Shown: in pieces, positions 31,280-39,630 of the stretch
Position numbering within the stretch: the first letter of the stretch is position 1
Layout of the letters: each line of letters begins with the position of its first letter
Source of the DNA: Lachnospiraceae bacterium
Lineage (GTDB): Bacteria; Bacillota; Clostridia; Lachnospirales; Lachnospiraceae
NCBI GenBank assembly: GCA_022510605.1
Contig: JAFLTB010000017.1
Location: 1 to 41,473, forward strand
DNA: 41,473 nucleotides
Direction: 5' to 3'
Translations under genes and position numbers: made by a program
The notes under the pieces: generated by a model
The model's database searches: none
What the model saw: the letters and a program-made list of their open reading frames with translations, nothing else
Told to the model about the DNA's origin: nothing

Positions 31280-33475
31280 TTATTCTGACTGGGGGGCGTA
31301 TTGCAGCAGTCTGCCCCCGCCTGCCATTTCGGCGGAAAGATAATAATCCTCCCTTTCGCCCTTGTACATATTCCCAAAGAATTCGGTACTATTTTCCGAT
31401 AAATAGTATACGTTGTCCTTTTCCGAGTCTACCACTTTAGTAAAAGAGGTCTCTCCATATTCTGCTTCAAAAATCCCCTCACCGGTGGCTATGAAAATTT
31501 CATTTTCCCTGACCCCAAGGGCAAATTTTGCTATTATTCCCTCTGCAAACACCTCTCTCCATGTAAGGCCGGTATCCAGACTATATTCCGTTTCACCCGT
31601 GTTTATATTGTGTACATTTAACTTAACTTTTGTTGGTTCCGACGGGTCATATTCTATGACAGCACTCACAAAGAAGCCATCACCCGCCGCACACATAGCA
31701 CCGTTTTTCATCTCGGCAAAACTCTGTATCTTTGTACTTGCCTCTCCCGTCTTCCAGTCATATACTCCGCCAATCTCGCTTTTTCCCTCAGGAATCAGAA
31801 GAATATTCCCATCCGGACAAACAGTAAACTGATTATAATTCACCTCATTCTTTGATACTACTTTTGCATTCGCCGGAAATACCTTCGCTATTTTTTCTTC
31901 TGGCAGCTTTATCTCCGTCAGTTCTCCCGTAGCACGGTCAACACGGAACAGATAGTTATGGAGCAGATACCTCTTTTTTTCATATCCCTCCGGGTCCTTT
32001 TCCCATTCCTCTTCGGAATAAAACTCCGTATATTCCCCTGCAGACAAATACAGATTATCCTGACCATCCAGCTGTATATCGAAAGTTTCTATCGGTTTCC
32101 CCTCTACCCTTTTGCCATACTCTTCAAGGCCTGCCAGTTCCCATTTCTGCCACTGCCCATCTACCTCCTCTGCCACAACAGGACAGGACATCTGCTCTTT
32201 TTCCTCCTCTACGTCCGGGTATCCCACCAGCAAAAGATTTCCCTCGGCACTGATTAGAAATTCAGTATAATAATTATCTTCTGGAAAAAAGGCCAGCGCT
32301 CCATCTATCTTAGTCTGTTCATCTATCACCTGCTCCACATATACCTCTGACTTGGATGTATCTTTCTTTGGTATCGGGGTTGCTTCCGGTTCAGACATCA
32401 CCGAACAGCCAAACAGCAGAATCACCACCGCCAGCAGCAAAGAGGTCACCGCCGTAGGCTTTCGGTAGCGCATCACACTGCGAATCCGGTCCTTTACTAC
32501 ACCAATACTGAATGCTGTACTCTGTCCCAGCCCTTTCTGTCTGGCGGAGGTCAGCGCAATCAGAAGTGACGAATAGCGCTTTTTGACCTCTCCGCCCATA
32601 CGGCGAATCACCGCCTCATCGCAGGACACCTCCATATCCTTCTCCATCAGGCGATAAGCAAGCCACATGAAAGGATTAAACCAGTACAGAGAGCACACCA
32701 GAAACATAAGGGGCTTAACCAGATAATCCCGGCGCCGTATGTGAATCCGCTCGTGACACAAAATATATTCCCTGTCCTCTGTCGGTATATTTTCTGCCAT
32801 ATATATTTTAGGGGACAGAAGACCCGCCACAAAGGAATTGCTTACCATAGGATGGGTATATACATTATCCTCTATCTGCTTTGCATCAGATAGAGAAAAG
32901 CGGAGGCCAAGCAGTGACACAATCAGATAAAGCACCAGCAGGCAGACCCCGGCACCCCATACCAGTGTCAAAATCCTATCCATAGACAACGCCTGTGGCT
33001 CTCCTATCGCAACTTGTCCGGCTGTTTTTCCCTGCCCGGAAACACCACCGTTGACGGATTGGGAAACGCTCTCTCCGGCCGGGTTATTTGAGGAATCAGA
33101 GCCCGCCGTCTGGGTATAACTTTTTTCCGGCAGGCGGTATCCATTTTCCTGGCCTCCCAGCTGCTGCCGGCTGGCCCTGTCCCAGTTGGCCTTCATTCCT
33201 TCCACCGTCATTTCCTGCCGGGTCTCGGAGACCTTCTCCTCCATTCCATCCGGCAGAAGACTGTAAATCCCGGCCACCGAAACCGGGCACAAAAGCCGAA
33301 GCCCAAGCACCAGCCACAGAACATACATGCCCATCCGGGGCAGTTTTTTCATAAAGGGCCGGACAATCAGGAAAAGCAAAACCATCAGCGAAGCGGTTAT
33401 GCTTGTATCTATGAGATACCGCAGCAACTCATTATCCGACATAATTGATATAATTTCTTTCAGCATTTCTCCCAT
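31280..33475 (-). CDS. BlaR1-like M56 metalloprotease sensor, copy A
   Basis: 731 residues, organised like copy B: membrane helices, HERIH zinc motif, DMEVSCDEAV, a further helix ending LLFGCSV, then a propeller-like extracytoplasmic domain ending LQYAPQSE. The first 370 residues differ from copy B at few positions, while the sensor domain is diverged (different segments after VEQVID). This is a recent tandem duplication, or one kept similar by gene conversion. The ATG at 33475 has GGGAGGT upstream. It is the first gene of the operon BlaR1-A, BlaR1-B, BlaI. Confidence 0.88.
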   Translation of the reverse strand: MGEMLKEIISIMSDNELLRYLIDTSITASLMVLLFLIVRPFMKKLPRMGMYVLWLVLGLRLLCPVSVAGIYSLLPDGMEEKVSETRQEMTVEGMKANWDRASRQQLGGQENGYRLPEKSYTQTAGSDSSNNPAGESVSQSVNGGVSGQGKTAGQVAIGEPQALSMDRILTLVWGAGVCLLVLYLIVSLLGLRFSLSDAKQIEDNVYTHPMVSNSFVAGLLSPKIYMAENIPTEDREYILCHERIHIRRRDYLVKPLMFLVCSLYWFNPFMWLAYRLMEKDMEVSCDEAVIRRMGGEVKKRYSSLLIALTSARQKGLGQSTAFSIGVVKDRIRSVMRYRKPTAVTSLLLAVVILLFGCSVMSEPEATPIPKKDTSKSEVYVEQVIDEQTKIDGALAFFPEDNYYTEFLISAEGNLLLVGYPDVEEEKEQMSCPVVAEEVDGQWQKWELAGLEEYGKRVEGKPIETFDIQLDGQDNLYLSAGEYTEFYSEEEWEKDPEGYEKKRYLLHNYLFRVDRATGELTEIKLPEEKIAKVFPANAKVVSKNEVNYNQFTVCPDGNILLIPEGKSEIGGVYDWKTGEASTKIQSFAEMKNGAMCAAGDGFFVSAVIEYDPSEPTKVKLNVHNINTGETEYSLDTGLTWREVFAEGIIAKFALGVRENEIFIATGEGIFEAEYGETSFTKVVDSEKDNVYYLSENSTEFFGNMYKGEREDYYLSAEMAGGGRLLQYAPQSE

Positions 33476-33518
33476 TTTTTACCTCCCTTTCCAAGCATTA
33501 CGTTGGAATCAACAAAAA

Positions 33519-33581
33519 GGTCTATAAACAATAGAATTTCTTCTTTGTCAAAATTCTATCATCTATAGACCAATTTGTCAA
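33519..33581 (-). promoter_or_regulatory. Tandem promoters inside a 21-bp inverted repeat (BlaR1-A operon)
   Basis: Two sigma-A promoters in series on the minus strand: TTGACA (33581-33576)-17-TAGAAT (33558-33553), and TTGACA (33551-33546)-17-TTTATA (33528-33523). An inverted repeat of 21-bp arms (33519-33539 and 33551-33571, 17 of 21 positions paired, outer part GGTCTATA) covers the spacer of the first and the -10 of the second. It is well placed to be the operator of the second BlaI-type repressor. Confidence 0.65.
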
Positions 33582-33601
33582 ATGGAAATTTTTTGAATTT
33601 C

Positions 33602-35254
33602 TCACTGGGTCATTTCATCCGTCTGAGGTATTTCATCCATTCCGGTTATAATCCACCGCTCATCAATATACTCGCAGGTATACTGATATCTTTGCTTAAT
33701 TATTTTTGCATCCGTATCCGCATAGAAAACCTTTATTTTTTCCTTGGAGATAATCTCCACCTGCTCCGATGTAATGGCCTTTGCGGCTGAAATGGAACAT
33801 GTCTTTATTTTCTCGCGGATTCCACGCTTATAATAATTTTTTACTAATTCACACTGCTGCTCATACACATCGCTTCCCACATACAGTACCTGCGACATCC
33901 GGTCTGTATTTCCTGTATTGACCGCCTCTGTGAAAATTTCTATGTATTGCCCAAAGGCCTCTTCAATGGCCTGCATATCGACGGAGGAGGCTTCGCTTCC
34001 ATCCACGTTATATACCACCCCTGAATTGGAGACTGTGAAGGAAGGCTGCTCTTTGTTTCCCTGCCCGGCGGTCTGGGCCGCCTTATCATCCTTCTGCTGT
34101 TTCTCCTCACTGCCCACCGCTGCTCCCGTGGCGGTATCTCCCATCTCTGTCAGCTCTGCATTCTTTGTCTCCCCTGCGGATGGGACACTTTTGGTACTGC
34201 AGGTAATGCCCGCCGCTGCCAGTACGAGTAATACAAGGGGAATTGCCACCCAGCGCGAATAACTCCTTTTGCGGCTGAGGGCACGGATTCGTTTCTCCAT
34301 CTCCTTGCCCCGTCTGCTCATGGACATAATCGGATAGCGAAATTCTCCCCAATTGGCGTCTCCCGCCAATCGTACCAGCATTTTGCCATAACAAAAACGT
34401 CTTCTCTCTCCCAGTAACCGGATAACTGTCTCATCGCAGAACAGCTCCGCATCCTTTTTAGAACAGGATACCGCCAGCCACAAAAAAGGATTAAACCAGT
34501 ATACCGATACCAAAAACACCCGAAACATGGCCCAGATGTGGTCCCCATGCCGGTAATGCACATACTCGTGGGTAATCATCTGCTTAATTTCTTCCTCGGC
34601 CGCACTTCCCCCACCATCCCCTGAAACCAGGCCTTCCGGAAGATAAATCGCCGGTCGGAAAAAACCATACAGACATGGATTTGCAATGTCTGGCGTCACA
34701 TATACCCTCACCGTATCCCTTTTCCCGAAGGATATGCGGCTTCTCTTCAGTTTTCTCATCAGAACCACATTGGACAGCACAAACCACAATAAGAGAATCC
34801 CTGAAACAATCAGCCTGCCATTCTTCAAAACTACCCGTCCGTTGGCACTGAGCATGTTAAACAGGCTCCAGGAATCACTTTTCTGTCCATCATCTATATT
34901 CCGCAGTGATAAAGCCGTATCACCTTGGTTCCCTTTCCACTCCACCTGATTGCCTTCGCCGGATGTTCCATCGGAGAAATGCCCCTCCATCCCTCCGGCC
35001 GCCTCTACTGTCTGCCCCGGATTTTTTCCCGCCAGCTCCTCTTCTGGCTGCACCAGAAGCGTCTCGGGAATAATCCCTCCCACACTAAAGGGTGTCGAAA
35101 TGATGTTCACCGGTATCATAAACCGCAGCAGAACCAGAAACCAGAGAGCATATATTCCGGCATATCGTATTTTACCTATGAAAATTTTCCGAATCCCCAA
35201 AATCATCAGCACCAGCAATGAGGATTCCAATGCAAATTCCAAGTCAAAGACCAT
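33602..35254 (-). CDS. BlaR1-like M56 metalloprotease sensor with NTF2-like tail
   Basis: 550 residues. Membrane helices flank an M56 protease with HEYVH (in ITHEYVHYRHGDHIW) and a downstream DAELFCDETVIRLLG. A further helix near 340 is followed by a low-complexity linker and a C-terminal domain of about 120 residues (IEEAFGQYIEIFTEAVNTGNTDRM, ending ITGMDE) that resembles NTF2-like/TcaA-type domains. No penicillin-binding motifs. The ATG at 35254 has AAAGGAAG nine bases upstream; 19 earlier codons are dropped. It follows the first BlaI-type gene by 22 bp and forms a repressor-protease pair with it. Confidence 0.86.
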   Translation of the reverse strand: MVFDLEFALESSLLVLMILGIRKIFIGKIRYAGIYALWFLVLLRFMIPVNIISTPFSVGGIIPETLLVQPEEELAGKNPGQTVEAAGGMEGHFSDGTSGEGNQVEWKGNQGDTALSLRNIDDGQKSDSWSLFNMLSANGRVVLKNGRLIVSGILLLWFVLSNVVLMRKLKRSRISFGKRDTVRVYVTPDIANPCLYGFFRPAIYLPEGLVSGDGGGSAAEEEIKQMITHEYVHYRHGDHIWAMFRVFLVSVYWFNPFLWLAVSCSKKDAELFCDETVIRLLGERRRFCYGKMLVRLAGDANWGEFRYPIMSMSRRGKEMEKRIRALSRKRSYSRWVAIPLVLLVLAAAGITCSTKSVPSAGETKNAELTEMGDTATGAAVGSEEKQQKDDKAAQTAGQGNKEQPSFTVSNSGVVYNVDGSEASSVDMQAIEEAFGQYIEIFTEAVNTGNTDRMSQVLYVGSDVYEQQCELVKNYYKRGIREKIKTCSISAAKAITSEQVEIISKEKIKVFYADTDAKIIKQRYQYTCEYIDERWIITGMDEIPQTDEMTQ

Positions 35255-35276
35255 TACTTCTGTCTTCCTTTCTCTC

Positions 35277-35681
35277 CTAACGTTTCCTTCTCCGACCCTT
35301 TTCTGACTCATTCTCTGCCATCTTTAAGATTTCCTGCAGTTCCTGAATATCCTCCCTGGACAAATCATTCTGGCGCACCAGGGCACTCATCATCATGCCG
35401 ACACTTCCGTCATAAATCCGCTGCAGAAAGTCCCTTGTCTCCTGCACCACTACATCCTCTTTTTGCACTTTGGGATAAAAATATTTTGTCTTTCCCTTTT
35501 CCTCGTATCCAATTAGTTCTTTTTCCGCCATTCTCCGTACCATCGTCGCGCAGGTGCTCTTGCTCCATCCCACCCGCTCGTTTAACAGCGGCACAATCTG
35601 CATCAAAGTCCGGGGGGATTCCTCCCACAGACAATCCATCAGATACCATTCACTATTTGTTACACGAATTTCCTGTTTCAC
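35277..35681 (-). CDS. BlaI/MecI-family repressor (first copy)
   Basis: 134-residue winged-helix repressor: VTNSEWYLMDCLWEESPRTLMQIVPLL, then WSKSTCATMVRRMAEKELIGYEEKGK, and a helical C-terminus for dimerisation. I chose the GTG at 35681 because GGAGG lies five bases upstream; the frame is open to 35714 but earlier starts (GTG 35714, ATG 35693) lack a ribosome site. The C-terminus is followed by the NTF2-tailed M56 protease gene. Its own promoter and the divergent acyltransferase promoter share a matching operator, so it probably represses both. Confidence 0.9.
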   Translation of the reverse strand: MKQEIRVTNSEWYLMDCLWEESPRTLMQIVPLLNERVGWSKSTCATMVRRMAEKELIGYEEKGKTKYFYPKVQKEDVVVQETRDFLQRIYDGSVGMMMSALVRQNDLSREDIQELQEILKMAENESEKGRRRKR

Positions 35682-35729
35682 AATATCCTCCATTTCTGTG
35701 AACTGTTTTCGCACACTAAAAATTTCAAA

Positions 35730-35774
35730 TTACTTTGTAAACCTTATTATAGAGGCTCTAGTTTATTCTGTCAA
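35730..35774 (-). promoter_or_regulatory. Promoter and BlaI-type operator of the repressor gene
   Basis: On the minus strand, TTGACA (35774-35769), 17-bp spacer, TATAAT (35751-35746), then the palindrome TTACAAAGTAA (35740-35730) five bases after the -10. The palindrome overlaps the expected start of transcription. Confidence 0.8.
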
Positions 35775-35830
35775 CCTTTTTGCAATAAAATCTCAAAGTA
35801 AATCTCAGGTGAATTTCAAAGCAAAAACAG

Positions 35831-35875
35831 TTGACAACTTAAACCACATGTCGTATAATCGGTTTACAACGTAAA
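35831..35875 (+). promoter_or_regulatory. Promoter and BlaI-type operator of the acyltransferase operon
   Basis: TTGACA (35831-35836), 17-bp spacer, TATAAT (35854-35859), then TTTACAACGTAAA (35863-35875). The arrangement mirrors the divergent promoter: consensus promoter, GG, then TTACAAxGTAA at the start site. Both should be controlled by the same repressor. Confidence 0.8.
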
Positions 35876-35915
35876 ACTCATGTAGATAAATAATTGGAAG
35901 GAAGGGCTTGGTACG

Positions 35916-36872
35916 ATGAAAGATAACAGTAAGACACAAAAAAGAAAAGGGCTGGACGCCCTGCGGGGAATTGGTATTACAGGCATTGTTTTATATCACT
36001 TATTTCCTTCTGTGGTGCGGGGAGGATTCCTGGGAGTCCCTCTGTTTTTTGTATTATCCGGGTATCTGATGTTCATCACCAGTGAACACAACTGGAAAAA
36101 CGGAGATTTTCATATAGGAAATTACTATATGAAACGAGTAAAAAAAATTGTTCCCCCTCTCTTTACTATGGTAATGGTGGTATGCTGTTATCTCACATTG
36201 ACAAAAAGCAGTCTGCTGATTGGAATACGCAATGAAATCTGCAGTATTTTTTTAGGCTTTGATAACTGGTGGCAAATTGGACAGAAGGCTTCCTATTTTA
36301 CAAAGCTGGCAAATGCATCGCCTTTTACCCATCTCTGGTTTCTGGCGGTTGAAATCCAGTTTTACATATTGTGGCCTGCCCTGTTTTTGCTTTACAGAAA
36401 ATGCTGTCAGGCCATAGGAGACAGGAAAATGTGCTTTGCCTTTTTGGCGCTTGCCCTTCTCTCCGCAGGGAAAATGGTATTTTTGTATACTCCGGGGGAA
36501 GACCCTTCCCGGGTCTATTACGGCACGGACACTATGGCATTTCCACTGTTTATCGGAATGTTTCTGGGGGCTGTCAGACAGCAATTCACTGCCATGCGTT
36601 TTACCATCAGAAAAAAAGCATTTCCACTGTTTGGCATGTTTTTGCCGATTATCTGCCTTTTATTTTTTACCGTAGATGGACAGTCGCCGCTTCTTTATCA
36701 GGGGGGGATGTTTTTTGTCAGCCTGTTTTTCGCATGTATGGTGCTTATCATTGAAAACCAGGAAACTCAGCCGGGAAACTTGCCCGAACCAGTTCTTCTT
36801 TCCCTGCTCGGAAAGAAAAGTTATGGGATTTATCTGTGGCACTATCCGCTTATCATTTTAGGCCTGATATAA
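35916..36872 (+). CDS. Membrane acyltransferase, OatA-like N-terminal part
   Basis: 318 residues of the acyltransferase-3 family. The family start GLDALRGIGITGIVLYHLFP contains the catalytic histidine; GVPLFFVLSGYL and a final YGIYLWHYPLIIL are also typical. About nine hydrophobic helices are visible. The protein ends directly after the YLWHYP motif, where relatives usually continue with one or two more helices, so it is slightly short. In OatA-type enzymes this domain moves acetyl groups across the membrane to a fused SGNH domain; here that domain is the next gene, 15 bp downstream. The ATG is preceded by GGAAGGG at nine bases. It is under the BlaI-type operator. Confidence 0.85.
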   Translation: MKDNSKTQKRKGLDALRGIGITGIVLYHLFPSVVRGGFLGVPLFFVLSGYLMFITSEHNWKNGDFHIGNYYMKRVKKIVPPLFTMVMVVCCYLTLTKSSLLIGIRNEICSIFLGFDNWWQIGQKASYFTKLANASPFTHLWFLAVEIQFYILWPALFLLYRKCCQAIGDRKMCFAFLALALLSAGKMVFLYTPGEDPSRVYYGTDTMAFPLFIGMFLGAVRQQFTAMRFTIRKKAFPLFGMFLPIICLLFFTVDGQSPLLYQGGMFFVSLFFACMVLIIENQETQPGNLPEPVLLSLLGKKSYGIYLWHYPLIILGLI

Positions 36873-36887
36873 GGAATGGAGGATACT

Positions 36888-37604
36888 ATGGAAAAAAGAA
36901 AGAAAATCATAAAATATATTGGCATCCTTGCCCTGCTCTGCTGTACTGCCATTGGATGCTATGGTATTATCAGCGCCCCGGCCTCCGACCAGTCGGAACT
37001 GGAGGAGGAACTGATGCGCAATGAACAACTTCTGGAGCAGTCCGACTCCCTGTCGGAAACCGAAACTGCCTCTGAGGCAGAAACTTCCTCTGAGACACAG
37101 CCCCCTGCAACGGGAGCGGCAGTAGAGGAAAAAACACCCGAGAGAACAATTACAGTCATTGGCGATTCTGTGTTTCTGGGAGCGGCACCCGCCTTTAAGA
37201 AACTGGAAAAAAATGCGGTGATTGATGCCAAAATCTCCCGCCAGGTGTATCACGGTATCGACGTGGCCAGGAAATTGAACAAAAAACATAAATTAGGAGA
37301 TACCGTAATCATTTCTTTAGGCACCAACAGCAATTTTAATCCTGCCACCGGCCAGGAGCTGCTGGATTATCTGGGAGCGGAGCGAACCATTTACTGGATT
37401 AACGTATATGGAAAAAATCTGGACATCCAACAGCAGGTGAATGCCACGATTCAGAAACTGGCAAAAAAAAATGACAATGTACATGTAATTTCCTGGGCCG
37501 ATGAGGGCAAAAAACATCCGGATTGGTTTTATCAGGATGGCGTACATCTAAACACCAGGGGCCAGCCCGGATTTGCTGAATTTATTGAAGAAAATATAAA
37601 CTAA
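36888..37604 (+). CDS. Membrane-anchored SGNH esterase/acetyltransferase
   Basis: 238 residues. An N-terminal helix (8-28) anchors the protein, an acidic Ser/Glu-rich linker (33-85) follows, then an SGNH domain with GDSVFLGAA (S94), a GTN block and DGVHLN (D217, H220). In OatA-type proteins this extracytoplasmic domain puts acetyl groups on peptidoglycan muramic acid, which lowers lysozyme sensitivity. The ATG at 36888 has GGAGG five bases upstream and is preferred to the ATG at 36876. With the upstream acyltransferase it would form a two-gene version of OatA. Substrate peptidoglycan versus another polymer cannot be decided. Confidence 0.85.
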   Translation: MEKRKKIIKYIGILALLCCTAIGCYGIISAPASDQSELEEELMRNEQLLEQSDSLSETETASEAETSSETQPPATGAAVEEKTPERTITVIGDSVFLGAAPAFKKLEKNAVIDAKISRQVYHGIDVARKLNKKHKLGDTVIISLGTNSNFNPATGQELLDYLGAERTIYWINVYGKNLDIQQQVNATIQKLAKKNDNVHVISWADEGKKHPDWFYQDGVHLNTRGQPGFAEFIEENIN

Positions 37605-37656
37605 ACAAAAAAGCGCCCTGCGGTATGAAATTTCATTCATACGCAGGGCACTTTTC
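37603..37656. terminator. Bidirectional terminator between convergent operons
   Basis: GCCCTGCGGTATGAA (37615-37629) pairs with TTCATACGCAGGGC (37636-37649), with one bulge. Plus-strand reading gives a short T-run (ACTTTTC); minus-strand reading gives a strong one (TTTTTTGTTT). It ends the SGNH gene and also the Ig-like protein gene. Confidence 0.85.
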
Positions 37657-37714
37657 ATTTCACAATCATATTTCTATTTCACTCTGTCTACTCCGCTGTA
37701 ACGTTTCCCACAAT

Positions 37715-39439
37715 TTAATCGTCGATGGTTACCGTTGCCATTACAGTGGTAGTGCTGGATGTTACCGTTGCATTAATGTGTCCTATATAATATGTCTCAC
37801 CATCGTAATAAGCACTGCTCAGAATGTATGTACCAGCCTTTAAGTACAGTTTATTGCCAGAGCCATACTCGTTGTCATCATCATCATACCAGTAACCAAA
37901 ATCAGAAGCATCTACATTGGCATTATTTGTCGTCACGGTAATCGGATATACCGGAAGGGTATAGTCCACACCCGACCTGGTTCCACTCACCTGTACAGTA
38001 ACCACGTCTCCCTCTGCGTAATAACCATACGCATAGGACTCGTAAGTACCATCCGCCAAGCGAATCGAGTAAGCACCCTTGCTGTCCGCATACGCATAAT
38101 CAGATGTTATATAACGGTTTGCCTTGTCCGTATTCTCAAATCTAACATCGGCATATGGCAGGGCATTTCCCCTGGCGTCCTTAATAACACCGGAAATGGT
38201 TCTTCCTTCCTTGATAGATGCTGACAGAACCGCTGTCGTCTTAATAGACTCATTATCGCTGTCTGTAACCTGTACGGTGATGCCGTACTCTCCTGCCGCT
38301 GGCAAGTCGCCTTCCAGCCAGCTGCCAGACATCTCAAGTCCTTGCGCATTGCCCTGAATCTCATAATCATACCAGCCGCTTCCGCCTATTGCATAGACCT
38401 TTTTATCCACATAATATTTGCCGTCCGTATTTGTTATACCGTAAATTGGTGCACATGCCGCCGCAATTGTGTTTTCACTGCCGACGAGCCAGGTTATATT
38501 ATAGGTATAACTATTTCCCAGTTCATCCTTGGCCACAACTTTTCCATGGAAGGTACCAGCTCTCGTTGGCTTTCCGGTAAATCTTACATAAGTCCCACTA
38601 TCGCTTACTTTACTGGAAATTCCATCCGGCAGTCCCGACACTGAATAAGTACAGTAGCCCAAACCATCATCATATAATCTCCGGTCTACAGAATCATTTA
38701 CCATATCCGTGTAAATATACTCGCTGGAATCATATGTATAGTTAAAGGCTCCTTTGCTGTATACTGTTTCTTTGGAAAGTGTACCGCTCCCCTGCAGTCC
38801 CTGCACCGTCACCTGTACAAATTGATTCTCAGAAATGGAACTCTCGCTGTCCAGTGTAAGCATGTAAGTACGCTTGTCCGAAGTAGAAACCCTGTCGATT
38901 TTTAAGGTGCGGTTATAACTTCCTGTTTCATACACCTTACTCTTTACAGTAAAGTTGCTGTCAGACAGCGCCTGAGCTGCACTGAGACTTACCTGAACTG
39001 TACGGCTGTTTAACACCGACACGGAAGATATGGTAATGGCAGTAGGCGTTTTCTTTTTATTATTATCTGCTTTTTTCTTTACGGTTACCTTCACTGATTT
39101 CTTATAGGTTTTCTTTCCCACCTTAATTTTAGCGGTTACCGTTGCCTTACCTTGCTTTGCTCCCTTAATTGTTACGCCCTTATTGGACTTTTTGGAAAGC
39201 TTCACAATCTTTTTCTTTTTAGCCTTCTTGTCTACTGACCATGTTACCTTTTTGGCCTTAGCATTTTTCACTGTAACTTTCTTTTTCTGCCCAACCGCAA
39301 GATCGAGTTTCTTTTTGCTGAGCTCCACTGTCTTCTTCTTTGCCTTCTTTGCCTTTTTTGCCTCTACCGGGCTTGACACCGGAAGCATGAATGCCAGTGC
39401 AAACACCAGAATCAGGCAAAGTGTTCTTTTCATCTTCAT
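37715..39439 (-). CDS. Secreted lysine-rich multi-domain Ig-like protein
   Basis: 574 residues. A signal peptide (1-27, ending EAKK) leads to a lysine-rich BIG2-like (bacterial Ig) domain at about 35-125, with KKVTWSVDKKAK and GVTIKGAKQGKATVTAKIKVG. Further Ig-like modules follow, one of cadherin/He_PIG type around 250-330. A carboxypeptidase-regulatory-like fold stands at about 420-500 (ISGVIKDARGNALPYADVRF). There is no LPXTG sorting signal or C-terminal anchor, so it is either secreted or held by charge. The ATG at 39439 has GAGG seven bases upstream. Probably a cell-surface adhesin or structural protein. Confidence 0.75.
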   Translation of the reverse strand: MKMKRTLCLILVFALAFMLPVSSPVEAKKAKKAKKKTVELSKKKLDLAVGQKKKVTVKNAKAKKVTWSVDKKAKKKKIVKLSKKSNKGVTIKGAKQGKATVTAKIKVGKKTYKKSVKVTVKKKADNNKKKTPTAITISSVSVLNSRTVQVSLSAAQALSDSNFTVKSKVYETGSYNRTLKIDRVSTSDKRTYMLTLDSESSISENQFVQVTVQGLQGSGTLSKETVYSKGAFNYTYDSSEYIYTDMVNDSVDRRLYDDGLGYCTYSVSGLPDGISSKVSDSGTYVRFTGKPTRAGTFHGKVVAKDELGNSYTYNITWLVGSENTIAAACAPIYGITNTDGKYYVDKKVYAIGGSGWYDYEIQGNAQGLEMSGSWLEGDLPAAGEYGITVQVTDSDNESIKTTAVLSASIKEGRTISGVIKDARGNALPYADVRFENTDKANRYITSDYAYADSKGAYSIRLADGTYESYAYGYYAEGDVVTVQVSGTRSGVDYTLPVYPITVTTNNANVDASDFGYWYDDDDNEYGSGNKLYLKAGTYILSSAYYDGETYYIGHINATVTSSTTTVMATVTIDD

Positions 39440-39557
39440 ACTTCAACCTCTTTTCTGCATGGCTTATAGCCATTGCTTATTTATTTGTATATTACAGTCA
39501 TATATTTTATCAAAAAAAGTATTTTTTGTAAACCGTTTTTTACAGTTAGTTGGGCAT

Positions 39558-39576
39558 AAAAAGGAGCTGCTGCTCC
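39558..39576 (-). terminator. Terminator after the broken LRR gene
   Basis: GGAGC-AGCA-GCTCC followed by five T on the minus strand, 55 bases after the end of the leucine-rich-repeat gene. Nothing else was seen in 39440-39630. Confidence 0.7.
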
Positions 39577-39630
39577 ATAGATGAGATGAATGCCATCCAT
39601 TTTGCAACAGCCCCAATATCAAACAATACT

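Noticed and set aside
29067-33475. Beta-lactam resistance sensors (true BlaR1/MecR1)
   Set aside because: The M56 part and BlaI partner fit, but the C-terminal domains have no penicillin-binding SxxK or KTG motifs and no beta-lactamase or PBP gene is nearby.
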